From assembly GCF_000018545.1 (NCBI RefSeq), contig NC_012587.1, forward strand, positions 3,438,001 through 3,502,000: 64,000 nt of DNA. Direction: 5' to 3'. The notes under the pieces were generated by a model that did not search any database, was not told the origin of the DNA, and worked only from the letters and a program-made list of their open reading frames with translations. Source of the DNA: Sinorhizobium fredii NGR234. Its GTDB lineage: Bacteria > Pseudomonadota > Alphaproteobacteria > Rhizobiales > Rhizobiaceae. Position numbers and translations under genes: made by a program. The first letter of the stretch is position 1; every line of letters starts with the position of its first letter. This document shows, in pieces, positions 48,500 to 57,910 of the stretch.

Positions 48500-50016
48500 G
48501 CCAGAGCATGGAGAGCCAGCCGGATATCGTCATCATCGGCTCGGGCGTCGGCGGCGCCACCGTGGCTGCCGGACTTGCCGCTTCGGGTGCCGAAATCCTC
48601 ATCCTCGAGGCGGGTCACCACATCGAGGACCTGCCGGTCAACCGCGACCAGCGGGCGATCTTCCAGCGCGGCCATTTCCGGCCGAAGGAGACCTGGTACG
48701 AGGCGGGCGGCGCCGGCTTCAACCCCGGCAACTACTACAATGTCGGCGGCAACTCGAAATTCTACGGCGCGGTGCTCACCCGCTACCGCCGCGAGGACTT
48801 CGAGGAGATGCGCCACCTCGAAGGCGTCTCGCCCGCCTGGCCGTTTGCCTACGAGGAGCTCGAGCCGTGGTACGCCAAGGCGGAGGAACTCTATCAGGTG
48901 CGTGGGAGGCTGGGCGAGGACCCGACCGAACCAGCGCATTCGAACGACTATCCGCACGGGCCGGTGCCGGATGAGCCGGCGATCGCCAAGGTTCGCAAGC
49001 GCCTGGCAGCGATCGGTATGCACCCCTATTCGCTGCCGCTCGGCATCGATATCGACCGCTGGCTCGCCAAGGGCAAGACGCCCTGGGATGCACATCCGAA
49101 CAGTTTCGACGGCAAGATGGATGCGGAAACGGCCGCGCTGACCGCTGCACTCGAATATCCGAATGTGCGGCTGCAGACCGGCTCGCGCGTCACCCGGCTG
49201 ACGACAGCCCCGGATGGCAAGGCGATCTCCTCCGTGCATTATGTCAAGGACGGGGTCGAGCATAGCATCTCGCCGAAGCTCGTCATCCTCTCGGCCGGCG
49301 CCGTGCAATCGGCCGTGCTGCTCCTGCGCTCGGCCGACGAGCGCAACCCGGCCGGTCTCGCCAACCGCTCCGACCAGGTCGGCCGCAATTTCATGAATCA
49401 CAATTCGAGCGCGGTGATCGCGCTCAGCCCCTGGTACCGCAACGACTCCGTCTATCAGAAGACCTTCGGCCTCAACGATTTCTATCTCTCCGACGGCGAG
49501 GGCGGGCCGCCGCTCGGCAATATCCAGCTTCTCGGCCGTGTCTCCGGCGCAATCCTGAAAGCCAACATGCCGGCCATGCCCGAGTGGCTCCTCAACCAGG
49601 TCTCGGCCCGCGGAATCGATTTCTACGCGATGAGCGAGGACCTGCCGTCGCCGGAAAGCCGCGTCATGGTCGACGGCGAGCGCATCCTGCTCAAATGGGT
49701 GCGCACCAACTGGCAAGCCCACCTCGATCTCGTATCCAGGCTGAAGGCGGTGCTGAAAAAGGCCGGCTTCCCGATCGTTCTGGCCAGGGCCTTCGACAAG
49801 CGAACGCCGTCGCACCAATGCGGCACGGTCAGGATCGGCAATGACGCCGCGGACGCGCCGCTCGACGTTTATTGCCGCGCCTTCGATCATCCGAACCTCT
49901 TCGTTGTCGATGCCGGCTTCCTGCCGACGTCGGCCGCCGCCAATCCGGCGCTGACGGTTGCGGCCCAGGCGCTGCGCGTCGCTGATCACATCGTCAATGA
50001 GGATCTTCGGGCATGA
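48496..50016 (+). CDS. GMC-family FAD oxidoreductase 1
   Basis: A 506-residue flavoprotein. The FAD Rossmann motif is IIGSGVGGATVAAGLAASGA, a GNYYNVGGNSKFYGAVLTRY segment matches the second GMC region, and the C-terminal domain has the active-site pair in SHQCGTVRIG (histidine) and AAANPALT (asparagine). There is no signal peptide, so it should act in the cytoplasm with an unseen acceptor. GMC enzymes oxidise alcohol groups of sugars, choline and polyols. Overlaps of 4 bp with both ATPase and SDR genes imply it works on the imported sugar; oxidation at C-3 or C-1 is possible but not shown. Confidence 0.88.
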   Translation: MSQSMESQPDIVIIGSGVGGATVAAGLAASGAEILILEAGHHIEDLPVNRDQRAIFQRGHFRPKETWYEAGGAGFNPGNYYNVGGNSKFYGAVLTRYRREDFEEMRHLEGVSPAWPFAYEELEPWYAKAEELYQVRGRLGEDPTEPAHSNDYPHGPVPDEPAIAKVRKRLAAIGMHPYSLPLGIDIDRWLAKGKTPWDAHPNSFDGKMDAETAALTAALEYPNVRLQTGSRVTRLTTAPDGKAISSVHYVKDGVEHSISPKLVILSAGAVQSAVLLLRSADERNPAGLANRSDQVGRNFMNHNSSAVIALSPWYRNDSVYQKTFGLNDFYLSDGEGGPPLGNIQLLGRVSGAILKANMPAMPEWLLNQVSARGIDFYAMSEDLPSPESRVMVDGERILLKWVRTNWQAHLDLVSRLKAVLKKAGFPIVLARAFDKRTPSHQCGTVRIGNDAADAPLDVYCRAFDHPNLFVVDAGFLPTSAAANPALTVAAQALRVADHIVNEDLRA

Positions 50017-50786
50017 CGGACAAGGCACGCCCCGTCGCGATCGTCACCGGCGGCCGCCGCGGCATCGGCCTCGGCATTGCCCGAGCCCTTGCGGCGGGCG
50101 GATTCGACATCGCCATCACCGGCATCGGCGATGCGGAAGGCGTGGCGCCGGTCATTGCGGAGCTCGGCACGCTGGGCGCGCGCGCCATCTTCCTCCGGGC
50201 CGATGTCGCCGACCTTTCGGGCCATCAGGCAACCGTCGATGCGGTGATCGCGGCCTTCGGCCGGATCGACTGCCTCGTCAACAATGCCGGCATTGCCTCC
50301 GTCGTGCGCGGCGATTTTTTCGATCTCAAGCCGGAGAATTTCGACACGATCGTTGGCATCAACCTGCGCGGCACGGTCTTCTTCACCCAGGCGGTGCTGA
50401 AAGCGATGCGCGCCATCGCTCCGAGCGCGCCGCGTTCGATCATCAACATCACCTCGGTCTCCGCGGCGATGACGTCGCCGGAACGGCTCGACTATTGCAT
50501 GAGCAAGGCGGGGCTCGCGGCCTTCACCCAGGGCCTGGCGCTGAGGCTCGCCGAGACCGGCATCTCGGCCTTCGAGGTGCGCCCCGGCATCATCCGCTCC
50601 GATATGACCGCGGCCGTGTCCAGCAAATACGACGCGCTGATCGCCGGTGGGCTGGTGCCGGTCAAGCGCTGGGGCGAGCCCGAGGATATCGGCAATATCG
50701 TCGCCGGCCTCGCCAGCGGCCAATTCGCCTTCGCCACGGGCTCGGTCATCCAGGCCGATGGAGGCCTGTCGATCAGCCGGTTGTAA
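50013..50786 (+). CDS. Short-chain dehydrogenase/reductase (FabG-like)
   Basis: A 257-residue classical SDR: cofactor motif TGGRRGIGLGIA, NNAG in LVNNAGIASVV, catalytic serine in INITSVSA and the Y-x-x-x-K pair in LDYCMSKAG; the tail SVIQADGGLSISRL is typical. The annotation name 3-ketoacyl reductase would be misleading here: coupling to a GMC oxidase and sugar transporter (ATGA overlap with GMC 1) points to a sugar, keto-sugar or polyol substrate. Confidence 0.9.
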   Translation: MTDKARPVAIVTGGRRGIGLGIARALAAGGFDIAITGIGDAEGVAPVIAELGTLGARAIFLRADVADLSGHQATVDAVIAAFGRIDCLVNNAGIASVVRGDFFDLKPENFDTIVGINLRGTVFFTQAVLKAMRAIAPSAPRSIINITSVSAAMTSPERLDYCMSKAGLAAFTQGLALRLAETGISAFEVRPGIIRSDMTAAVSSKYDALIAGGLVPVKRWGEPEDIGNIVAGLASGQFAFATGSVIQADGGLSISRL

Positions 50787-50802
50787 ACTTGTCGGGGGAG
50801 GC

Positions 50803-50962
50803 AGCCCCTCTCCTCGGGTTTAACCCGAGGACTAACCCTCTCCCCGCCTGCGGGGAGAGGGGACGCGGTCGGCGATACGTCGGGGAGATGGCTAAGGCGG
50901 TGCCGCGAGTCCCTTCTCCCCGCGCGCGGGGAGAAGGTGGCGGCAGCCGGATGAGGGGCAAA
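50803..50962. repeat. Paired palindromic repeat (family A, copy 5)
   Basis: Two inverted units: CCTCTCCCCGCCTGCGGGGA at about 50839 and CTTCTCCCCGCGCGCGGGGA at about 50913, with flanking AGGTGGCGGCAGCCGGATGAGG; a short CCTCGGGTTTAACCCGAGG palindrome (50813-50831) precedes them. The block separates the SDR from the second GMC gene, so the downstream genes may be expressed at another level. Confidence 0.8.
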
Positions 50963-51013
50963 TGCTGAGTTATCTGACCGCGCGCAGACGCGTAAGCTTG
51001 AGGACGTCGTGGA

Positions 51014-52669
51014 ATGAGCTATGACTATATCATCACCGGTGCCGGCCCGGCCGGCTGCGTGCTCGCCAACCGGCTGAGCGAGGATCCGGCCGTCAAGGTG
51101 CTGCTGCTCGAGGCGGGCGGCGGCGATTGGAACCCGCTGTTCCACATGCCGGCCGGCTTCGCCAAGATGACCAAGGGCGTGGCGAGCTGGGGCTGGAATA
51201 CGGTGCCGCAGAAGCACATGAAGGGCAGGGTGCTGCGCTATACGCAGGCCAAGGTGATCGGCGGCGGCTCGTCGATCAATGCGCAGCTCTACACCCGCGG
51301 GAATGCCGTCGACTATGATCTCTGGGCGAGCGAGGACGGCTGCGCCGGCTGGGACTATCGCAGCGTGCTTCCCTATTTCAAGCGGGCCGAGGACAACCAG
51401 CGCTTCGCCGACGACTATCATGCCTATGGCGGACCGCTCGGCGTCTCGATGCCGGTCTCGACGCTGCCGATCTGCGATGCCTATATCCGCGCCGGCCAGG
51501 AACTCGGCATTCCCTATAATCACGATTTCAACGGCAGGCAGCAGGCGGGCGTCGGCTTCTATCAGCTCACCCAGCGCAACCGCCGCCGCTCCTCCGCATC
51601 GCTTGCCTATCTGTCGCCGATCAAGGATCGCAAGAACCTGACGGTGCGCACCGGTGCCCGCGTCGCCCGCATCGTGCTCGAAGGCCGCCGCGCCGTCGGC
51701 GTCGAAGTGGTGACCGCCAAGGGCAGCGAAGCGATCCGCGCCGAACGGGAGGTGCTGGTTTCGTCCGGTGCGATCGGTTCGCCGAAACTGCTGCTGCAGT
51801 CCGGCATCGGGCCGGCCGATCACCTGCGTTCGGTGGGCGTCGAGGTCCGCCACGATCTCCCCGGCGTCGGCAGCAATCTTCAGGACCATCTCGACCTGTT
51901 CGTGATTTCCGAATGCACTGGCGACCACACCTACGACAACGTCGCCAAGCTGCACCGCACGCTCTGGGCGGGGCTGCAATATGTGCTGTTCCGCAGCGGC
52001 CCGGTCGCCTCGTCGCTCTTCGAGACCGGCGGCTTCTGGTATGCCGATCCGAATGCCCGTTCGCCGGACATCCAGTTCCATCTCGGCCTCGGTTCGGGCA
52101 TCGAGGCGGGCGTGGCGCGGCTGAAGAATGCCGGCGTCACGCTCAACTCCGCCTATCTGCACCCGCGCTCGCGCGGCACCGTCCGGCTTTCCTCGGCCGA
52201 TCCGGCGGCAGCACCGCTGATCGACCCGAACTACTGGGAGGATGCGCATGACCGCAGGATGTCGCTCGAAGGGCTGCAGATCGCCCGCGAGATCATGCAG
52301 CAGCCGGCGCTCGAGCCTTATGTCATGGCCGAACGGTTGCCGGGGAGGGATATCAAGACCGAGGAGCAACTCTTCGACTATGGCTGCGCCAATGCCAAGA
52401 CGGATCATCACCCGGTCGGCACCTGCAAGATGGGCACGGATCAGACGGCGGTCGTCGATCTCGACCTGAAGGTCCGCGGGCTCGAGGGCCTGCGGGTCTG
52501 CGACAGTTCGGTGATGCCGCGCGTGCCGTCCTGCAACACCAACGGGCCGACCATCATGATGGGCGAGAAAGGGGCCGATATAATCCGCGGCCTGCCGCCA
52601 CTGCCGCCGGCGGTGTTCCAGCATGAGCGCAACGACACGCGGCCCAGGGCCCGCGCCGAAATTAACTGA
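51014..52669 (+). CDS. GMC-family FAD oxidoreductase 2 (choline-dehydrogenase-like)
   Basis: A 551-residue GMC flavoprotein of the BetA-like branch: YIITGAGPAGCVLANRLSED, VIGGGSSINAQLYTRGNAVD (first GMC signature), SSGAIGSPKLLLQSGIG (second signature), and active-site HHPVGTCKMG plus SCNTNGPTIMMGEKGA at the C-terminus. It is distinct from GMC 1 by size and motifs, so the two are not a recent tandem duplication. Likely an alcohol or polyol dehydrogenase; substrate unknown. It lies 11 bp before the Dabb-domain gene. Confidence 0.88.
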   Translation: MSYDYIITGAGPAGCVLANRLSEDPAVKVLLLEAGGGDWNPLFHMPAGFAKMTKGVASWGWNTVPQKHMKGRVLRYTQAKVIGGGSSINAQLYTRGNAVDYDLWASEDGCAGWDYRSVLPYFKRAEDNQRFADDYHAYGGPLGVSMPVSTLPICDAYIRAGQELGIPYNHDFNGRQQAGVGFYQLTQRNRRRSSASLAYLSPIKDRKNLTVRTGARVARIVLEGRRAVGVEVVTAKGSEAIRAEREVLVSSGAIGSPKLLLQSGIGPADHLRSVGVEVRHDLPGVGSNLQDHLDLFVISECTGDHTYDNVAKLHRTLWAGLQYVLFRSGPVASSLFETGGFWYADPNARSPDIQFHLGLGSGIEAGVARLKNAGVTLNSAYLHPRSRGTVRLSSADPAAAPLIDPNYWEDAHDRRMSLEGLQIAREIMQQPALEPYVMAERLPGRDIKTEEQLFDYGCANAKTDHHPVGTCKMGTDQTAVVDLDLKVRGLEGLRVCDSSVMPRVPSCNTNGPTIMMGEKGADIIRGLPPLPPAVFQHERNDTRPRARAEIN

Positions 52670-52680
52670 GGGGAGGAACC

Positions 52681-53004
52681 ATGATTCGCCACTGCGTTTT
52701 CATCCGCTTCCGCTCCGAGGTGAGCGAGGCCGAGAAGGCGGCGATCTTCGCCGAGATCGCCGCCCTGAAAGAGCGCCTGCCGGGGTTCCTGGCGGCGCAT
52801 ATCGGCGCCAATGTCAGCCCGGAGACGGGCATGGACAAGGGTTACGCCGAAGGCTTCATCGTCGATTTTGCCGATGCCAAGGCGCGTGATGCCTATCTCG
52901 ATGACGCAGACCATCGAAAGACCGGCGCAAAAATTGTTGCGGCGGCGGAAGGCGGCGTCCAAGGTGTGCTCGTCTACGACCTACAGCTCCGCGCGTCTTG
53001 TTAG
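52681..53004 (+). CDS. Dabb (stress-responsive alpha/beta barrel) domain protein
   Basis: A 107-residue protein starting MIRHCVFIRFRSEVSEAEKA, with the central histidine-containing first strand, a G-NVSPE-type middle and YAEGFIVDFADAKARDAYL, matching the dimeric alpha/beta-barrel Dabb fold. Some members are small isomerases or monooxygenase-like; most have no known reaction. GGGGAGGAACC stands directly before the ATG, one of the best ribosome-binding sites in the window. Pairing with GMC 2 suggests processing of its product. Confidence 0.85.
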   Translation: MIRHCVFIRFRSEVSEAEKAAIFAEIAALKERLPGFLAAHIGANVSPETGMDKGYAEGFIVDFADAKARDAYLDDADHRKTGAKIVAAAEGGVQGVLVYDLQLRASC

Positions 53005-53092
53005 ACGCGCAAAGGTCGCTGTAGCACTTTAACTTGCTGCATAATTTTGTCCTTGGATCGAATTCGATCCAAGGAATTATGCAGTAAAAATT
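53001..53092. repeat. RIME1-like mosaic element, copy 1
   Basis: Two hairpins: GCGCGTCTTGTTAGACGCGC at 52990-53009 (overlapping the Dabb stop) leading to GGTCGCTGTAGCACTTT, then CTTGGATCGAATTCGATCCAAG at about 53053-53074 with GCATAAT/ATTATGC flanks. Sister copies are at 57783-57886 and 63518-63621. The layout fits the Rhizobium intergenic mosaic element RIME1 as I recall it. Confidence 0.75.
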
Positions 53093-53105
53093 CCGGACTG
53101 ATTTC

Positions 53106-54374
53106 ATGGCATTGACCGATCCGCGCCGCTTTCTGACCTCCCTCTTCGAGGCCGCCGTCGTGGCGGCAGATCCCTACGCCGCCATCCGTGCCCACCTGCC
53201 GGCGCGGCCGAAGGGCCGCACCATCGTCGTCGGCGCCGGCAAGGCGGCAAGCCAGATGGCCGCCGCCTTCGAGCGGCTCTGGGACGGCCCGATTGAAGGG
53301 GCCGTGGTCGCCCGCCATGGGCCGGTCGAGAAGTGCGAGCGTATCAAAGTGCTGCAATCGGCGCATCCGGTGCCGGACGAGGCAGGGCTTGTCGCCTCCT
53401 CAGCGCTCCTCGATCTCGTCAAGGGGCTGACAGCCGACGACCTCGTGGTGGCGCTGATCTCCGGCGGCGGCTCGGCGCTGCTGCCGGCGCCGCCGAATGG
53501 TTTGACGCTTGACGACGAAATGGCCGTCAACAAGGCGCTGCTTGCCTCCGGTGCGCCGATCTCGGCGATGAACGTGGTGCGCAAGCATGTCTCGCGAATC
53601 AAGGGCGGGCGCTTAGCGCTTGCCGCTGCGCCGGCGCGCGTCGTCAGTCTCGTCGTCTCGGATGTCCCGGGCGACAACCCGGCCTTCGTCGCCTCCGGCC
53701 CGACCGTATCGGACCTGTCGAGCCTCGAGGAGGCGCGCGAGATCGTTTCCCGCTATGCCATGGCGTTGCCGGAGCGGGTGATGGCGCATCTTTCCGCCGA
53801 TGCGGCGCGGGCGCCGAGCCCCGATGATGCCGCCTTTGCCGGCAACGAGGTTCATGTGATCGCCTCGGCAAGCGTGTCGCTCGAGGCGGCGGCGGCGCGC
53901 GCCAGAGAGTCCGGCATCGAGGCGATGATCCTCTCCGACGCGATCGAGGGCGAGGCGCGCGACATCGGCCGGATGCATGCCGCACTCGCCCGCGAGGTGG
54001 CACTGCGCGGCCGCCCGTTTAGCAAGCCCGTCGTGCTGCTTTCCGGCGGCGAGACGACCGTGACGATTTCCAAGGACTACGGCAAGGGCGGCCGCAACAG
54101 CGAGTTCCTGCTGTCGCTGGCGCTCGACATCGACGGTGTTGCCGGCATCGATGCGCTCGCCGCCGATACGGACGGCATCGACGGTTCGGAAGACAATGCC
54201 GGCGCCTTTGCCGACGGGGCGAGCGTGGCCCGCATGCGGGCGGCAGGCGTCGACCCGCGCGCCCATCTCGCCCGCCACGACGCCTGGTCGGCGTTTTCCG
54301 CCAGCGGCGACCTGTTCGTACCCGGGCCGACCGGGACGAATGTCAACGATTTCCGGGCGATGCTGGTGCGCTGA
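53106..54374 (+). CDS. Glycerate 2-kinase (MOFRL/GckA-TtuD family)
   Basis: A 422-residue protein with the DUF4147 N-terminal domain (TIVVGAGKAASQMAAAFE, ISGGGSALLPAP, NVVRKHVSRIKGGRLA) and the C-terminal MOFRL domain (VLLSGGETTVTI, GKGGRNSEFLLSLAL, DTDGIDGSEDNAGAF). The family phosphorylates D-glycerate to 2-phosphoglycerate; older annotations call it hydroxypyruvate reductase. The start has no clear ribosome site, since the RIME element runs up to within 15 bases of it. It could finish breakdown of a sugar acid made by the upstream oxidases, or be independent. Confidence 0.88.
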   Translation: MALTDPRRFLTSLFEAAVVAADPYAAIRAHLPARPKGRTIVVGAGKAASQMAAAFERLWDGPIEGAVVARHGPVEKCERIKVLQSAHPVPDEAGLVASSALLDLVKGLTADDLVVALISGGGSALLPAPPNGLTLDDEMAVNKALLASGAPISAMNVVRKHVSRIKGGRLALAAAPARVVSLVVSDVPGDNPAFVASGPTVSDLSSLEEAREIVSRYAMALPERVMAHLSADAARAPSPDDAAFAGNEVHVIASASVSLEAAAARARESGIEAMILSDAIEGEARDIGRMHAALAREVALRGRPFSKPVVLLSGGETTVTISKDYGKGGRNSEFLLSLALDIDGVAGIDALAADTDGIDGSEDNAGAFADGASVARMRAAGVDPRAHLARHDAWSAFSASGDLFVPGPTGTNVNDFRAMLVR

Positions 54375-54416
54375 GCTGCCTTACATGGGCAGCATGGTAG
54401 GCGGCGGCGTGTGAAT

Positions 54417-54586
54417 GCTCCCCACAGGTGGCCCACAAGGGGGGAGGGCTAACCTGCCGCTCCGCATCCGCCTCTACATCAACCCCTGCGGCAGGCGCGA
54501 AGGTTCGAAAAGGGCAGTCGATCGCGGCTGCCGCCGAGCCCCTCCCCCTTGTGGGCCCACAAGGGGTGGGTTGGGGAGGGGTAATC
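54417..54586. repeat. Paired palindromic repeat (family B, copy 3)
   Basis: CTCCCCACAGGTGGCCCACA (54419) and CCCCTCCCCCTTGTGGGCCC (about 54539) with inverse ACAAGGGGTGGGTTGGGGAG. It separates the converging glycerate kinase and M3 peptidase genes; the 54375-54638 gap has nothing else recognisable. Confidence 0.75.
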
Positions 54587-54638
54587 ACGCGGAACGACGA
54601 GCCTGCGGCAATGGCGCCCGACACCTCAAGGAATTCTC

Positions 54639-56702
54639 CTACGCCGCCAGCCCCTTCTTTTGGAGCATCGCATCCGGGCTCGGCAGCTTGCCGCGGAAGG
54701 CCTTGTAGGCGTCCTCCGGATCGATCGCCCCGCCGACCGAATAGATGTGGCTCTTGAGCTTTTCCGCCATCGCCGGGTCGAAGGGATCGCCGGTCTCCTC
54801 GAAAGCGGCGAAGGCGTCGGCATCGAGCACTTCCGACCACATGTAGGAATAATAGCCGGCGGAATAGCCGTCTCCCGAGAAGACATGCAGGAAATGCGGG
54901 CTGCGATGCCGCATGACGATCGAGTTCGGCAGGCCGATCTTGTCGAGCGTCGCGGCTTCGAGCGCCATCGGGTCGCTGATGTTTTCTGCCGTATGATAGG
55001 CCATGTCGACAAGCGCCGACGAGGTGAACTCGACGGTGGCGAAGCCGGAATTGAAGGTTCGGGCGGCCAGCACCTTGTCGAGCAGCGCCTGCGGCATCGG
55101 CTCCCCGGTCCGGTAATGCACCGCATATTCCCTGAGGATCTGCGGCACTGTCAGCCAATGCTCATAGAGCTGCGACGGCAGTTCGACGAAATCGCGCGAA
55201 ACACCGGTACCCGACACCGACGGGTAGGTGACGTTCGACAGCATGCCGTGCAGCGCGTGGCCGAACTCGTGGAAGAGGGTGCGCGCGTCGTCGATGGAGA
55301 GCAGGGCCGGCTTGCCGTCGGCGGGTTTTGCGAAATTGCAGACATTGTAGACGATCGGGATTTCGCCGATCGCGCCATTCTTCAGTTTCAGTTTGTGCTG
55401 CGACTGGAACGAACTCATCCAGGCGCCCGAGCGCTTGGAGGAGCGGGCGAAATAGTCGCCGAGGAAGAGCGCCAGGAGTTTACCCGATGCGTCGCGGATC
55501 TCGAAGACCCGAACGTCGGGATGATAGGCGGCAATGCCCTTCTTCTCCGTCGCGGTGATGCCGAACAGGCGACGCGCGACGTCGAAGCAGGCATCGATGA
55601 TCTTTTCGAGCTGCAGATAGGGCTTCAGCTCGCTCTCCGAGAAGCTGAACTTTTTGGCGCGGAGCTTTTCGGCATAGTGACGCCAGTCCCAGGGCATCAC
55701 CTCGTGGTTGCGGCCCTCGGCGGCGATCAGCTCGGCGAGATCCGCCTCCTCCTCACCGGCCCGCGCCACCGCCTTTTCCCAGACCTGCATCAGCAGGCCG
55801 TTCACCGCTTCGGGCGTCTTCGCCATCGTGTCGTCGAGCTTCAGCGCCGCGTAGTTCTCGTAGCCGAGCAGCTTTGCCTTCTCGGCCCGAAGGACAAGCG
55901 TCTCGGCGATAATGCCGCGATTGTCTGTCTCGCCGCCGTTTTCGCCGCGCGCCGTCCAGGCCCTGAAGGCCTGTTCGCGCAGCTCGCGGTTTTCCGAGAA
56001 GGTCAGGAACGGCTCGATGATCGAGCGCGACAGCGTGACGGCATATTTGCCGTCCTCGCCGCGGTCGCGCGCCACGGCCGCCATCGCATCCCTCAGGAAA
56101 TCCGACAGCCCGCCGAGTTCCTCCTCCCTCGCGAGCAGCAGCGTCCAGTTCTTCTCGTCGGCCAGCACGTTCTGGCCGAATTTCGCGCCAAGACCGGCGA
56201 GCGTCTCGTTGATCGCCGCAAGCCGGTCCTGCTCGGGCTTGGGAAGCTTGGCGCCGGATTTGACGAAACCCTTCCAGTGCCGCTCGAGCACGCGCGTCGC
56301 CTCCAGGTCGAGGCCTAGCCTCTCCCGCTTCTCCCACAGCGTATCGATCCGGCTGAACAGCGCCGGGTTCGTGCCGATCTTCGAATAGTGGCGCGACATC
56401 TTCGGCGCGATGTCGCGTTCCAGCGCCTGGATGACCTCGTTGGTGTGGGCGCCGGCCTTGGTCCAGAACAGCGCCGAAACGCGCGACAGCTCGTCTCCGG
56501 CGATTTCCAGCGCGACGACGGTGTTTTCGAAGCTCGCCGGCTCCGGATTGCTGGCGATCGCGTCGATCTCCGCCTCGTGGCTCGCGAAGGCGGCCTCGAA
56601 GGCGGGGGCGAAGTCCTCGTCCTTGATCGCCTCGAAGCGCGGCAGGCCCTGATGGCCGGTCCAGTTCACCAGAGCGGGGTTGAGCGAAGCGTTGACGGTC
56701 AT
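54639..56702 (-). CDS. M3-family metallopeptidase (oligopeptidase A / Dcp-like)
   Basis: A 687-residue zinc peptidase of the thimet oligopeptidase group. The zinc motif HEFGH is at residues 478-482, and the downstream ligand lies in the ELPSQLYEHW region with its conserved glutamate about 27 residues on. There is no signal peptide, so it acts in the cytoplasm on short peptides, for example from proteolysis or signal peptides. Length matches PrlC/OpdA and Dcp; which of the two it is cannot be decided by eye. ATG 56702 begins directly before the conserved NASLNPALVNWTG head. Confidence 0.93.
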   Translation of the reverse strand: MTVNASLNPALVNWTGHQGLPRFEAIKDEDFAPAFEAAFASHEAEIDAIASNPEPASFENTVVALEIAGDELSRVSALFWTKAGAHTNEVIQALERDIAPKMSRHYSKIGTNPALFSRIDTLWEKRERLGLDLEATRVLERHWKGFVKSGAKLPKPEQDRLAAINETLAGLGAKFGQNVLADEKNWTLLLAREEELGGLSDFLRDAMAAVARDRGEDGKYAVTLSRSIIEPFLTFSENRELREQAFRAWTARGENGGETDNRGIIAETLVLRAEKAKLLGYENYAALKLDDTMAKTPEAVNGLLMQVWEKAVARAGEEEADLAELIAAEGRNHEVMPWDWRHYAEKLRAKKFSFSESELKPYLQLEKIIDACFDVARRLFGITATEKKGIAAYHPDVRVFEIRDASGKLLALFLGDYFARSSKRSGAWMSSFQSQHKLKLKNGAIGEIPIVYNVCNFAKPADGKPALLSIDDARTLFHEFGHALHGMLSNVTYPSVSGTGVSRDFVELPSQLYEHWLTVPQILREYAVHYRTGEPMPQALLDKVLAARTFNSGFATVEFTSSALVDMAYHTAENISDPMALEAATLDKIGLPNSIVMRHRSPHFLHVFSGDGYSAGYYSYMWSEVLDADAFAAFEETGDPFDPAMAEKLKSHIYSVGGAIDPEDAYKAFRGKLPSPDAMLQKKGLAA

Positions 56703-56786
56703 GGGATTCCTTTCGCATGCGGAGCTCGGCGCGAGGATCGGCGAGCCGGACGGGATGTTTTGAAGTGGTTGATCAGCGTGGCCGCT

Positions 56787-57428
56787 TCAAGGCTTGCGCA
56801 GGCCAAAAAGACCCGGCGCCGCGTGCCAGACAGCCTGCGCCGCAAAGCCGATGAACAGCAGCCCGGAAAGCCGAACGATGGTGAGCTCATGGCGCCGGTA
56901 GAAGCGACGGACGACCGAAGCACCGATGATGGCGATCAGGATCACGTCGGCGATCAGGAAGCCGATCAGCGACACGGCGAGCAGCATCGGCAGGGCATTG
57001 AATTCCAGCGCATTGGCGGAACCGGCGAGCAGTGCCGTAAAGGTCGCGAGGGCCACCGGGTAGCCCTTGGGATTGGTGAGCCCGAAGATCAGTCCGCGCC
57101 GCAGCGGCCGCTCGACCGTCATCAGCGCTCGATTCTCGCCTTTCGGGCGGGCCCTGAGCGCCGTCCAGCCGATCCAGGCGAGATAGGCACCGCAGAAGAG
57201 GCCGAGAATGTCGAAGATCGCCGTTCCGATCGACCGGGCGCCGACGATCGCAACGAGGGCCAGCGCCGACCAGAGAATATCACCGGCGAGATGGCCGCCC
57301 ATGAACAGCGCGCCGGCTTTCCGGCCCTGGCCGGCGCCGATGCCGAGCAGCGCCAGGAAGGCGGGGCCGGGGATCAGCGTATAGGACAGCGCGGCAAGGA
57401 AGGCACCGACGAGAAGCGTCTCGGACAT
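56787..57428 (-). CDS. LysE-family translocator
   Basis: A 213-residue membrane protein, second LysE/RhtB-type exporter in the window. After the first helix it has YTLIPGPAFLALLGIGAGQG, a variant of the family signature, and NPKGYPVALATF in the fourth region. Six hydrophobic stretches are visible. ATG 57428 gives normal length; the frame stays open for another 99 codons with no family match. It lies 84 bp upstream of the peptidase gene on the same strand and may be cotranscribed with it. Substrate unknown. Confidence 0.87.
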   Translation of the reverse strand: MSETLLVGAFLAALSYTLIPGPAFLALLGIGAGQGRKAGALFMGGHLAGDILWSALALVAIVGARSIGTAIFDILGLFCGAYLAWIGWTALRARPKGENRALMTVERPLRRGLIFGLTNPKGYPVALATFTALLAGSANALEFNALPMLLAVSLIGFLIADVILIAIIGASVVRRFYRRHELTIVRLSGLLFIGFAAQAVWHAAPGLFGLRKP

Positions 57429-57910
57429 CTTGAAAACCCCGGTTGCAATTTGGCCATTCGAGCCTCCGGCACCGATTCCGTCAAGCGGAAACGGCATGGG
57501 CCGCCAGCCATAAGGCCGCCTGACCGACGTGCCCGGCAGCATCAGTCTCGGCGTGAAGGTTTTCGGAGGGTAAGGATGTCCATCGTGTCGCGGACCAGAT
57601 CTGCAACGGCCCGAATAAACTTGCGCACGGGTTGTTCCTCGCTGTGCGAACCGGATCACGCCACCACCGTCCCACAGGCGGGTGCGCGCCTCTGTTTCCG
57701 GGGGAACCGGGGGAAGCGCGCGCACAAATCTTTCGCCGACGCGATTTCCCTCGATACGAAGTTGCGTTAAGAACCGGCCTACAGCGCCGTGCGTCTGTTC
57801 AGACGCACCTAGGTCGCTGTAGCACTTTTGAAGGGCTGCATGCTTCTATCCTTCGATCGGCGACGATTTGAGGAAACATGCAGTCGTTTTCCCCTCGAGA
57901 AGGACTTTCC
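57429..57910. other. Gap upstream of leuB
   Basis: 482 bp between the divergent LysE-family and leuB starts. Apart from the RIME1-like element at 57783-57886 I see no gene. A possible -35 TTGCGT and other AT-poor boxes cannot be assigned with any certainty. Confidence 0.4.
57783..57886. repeat. RIME1-like mosaic element, copy 2
   Basis: GTGCGTCTGTTCAGACGCAC (57789-57808) is the first hairpin, followed by AGGTCGCTGTAGCACTTT; the second module runs from GCTGCATGC (57836) to ACATGCAG (57879) with a partly degraded inner palindrome CGATCGGCGACGATTTGAGG. It ends 25 bases before the leuB start, leaving the leader short. Confidence 0.75.

Noticed and set aside
48496..52669. Two GMC genes considered as a recent tandem duplication
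   Set aside because: They differ in length, signature motifs and C-terminal active-site context, so they are distant paralogues.
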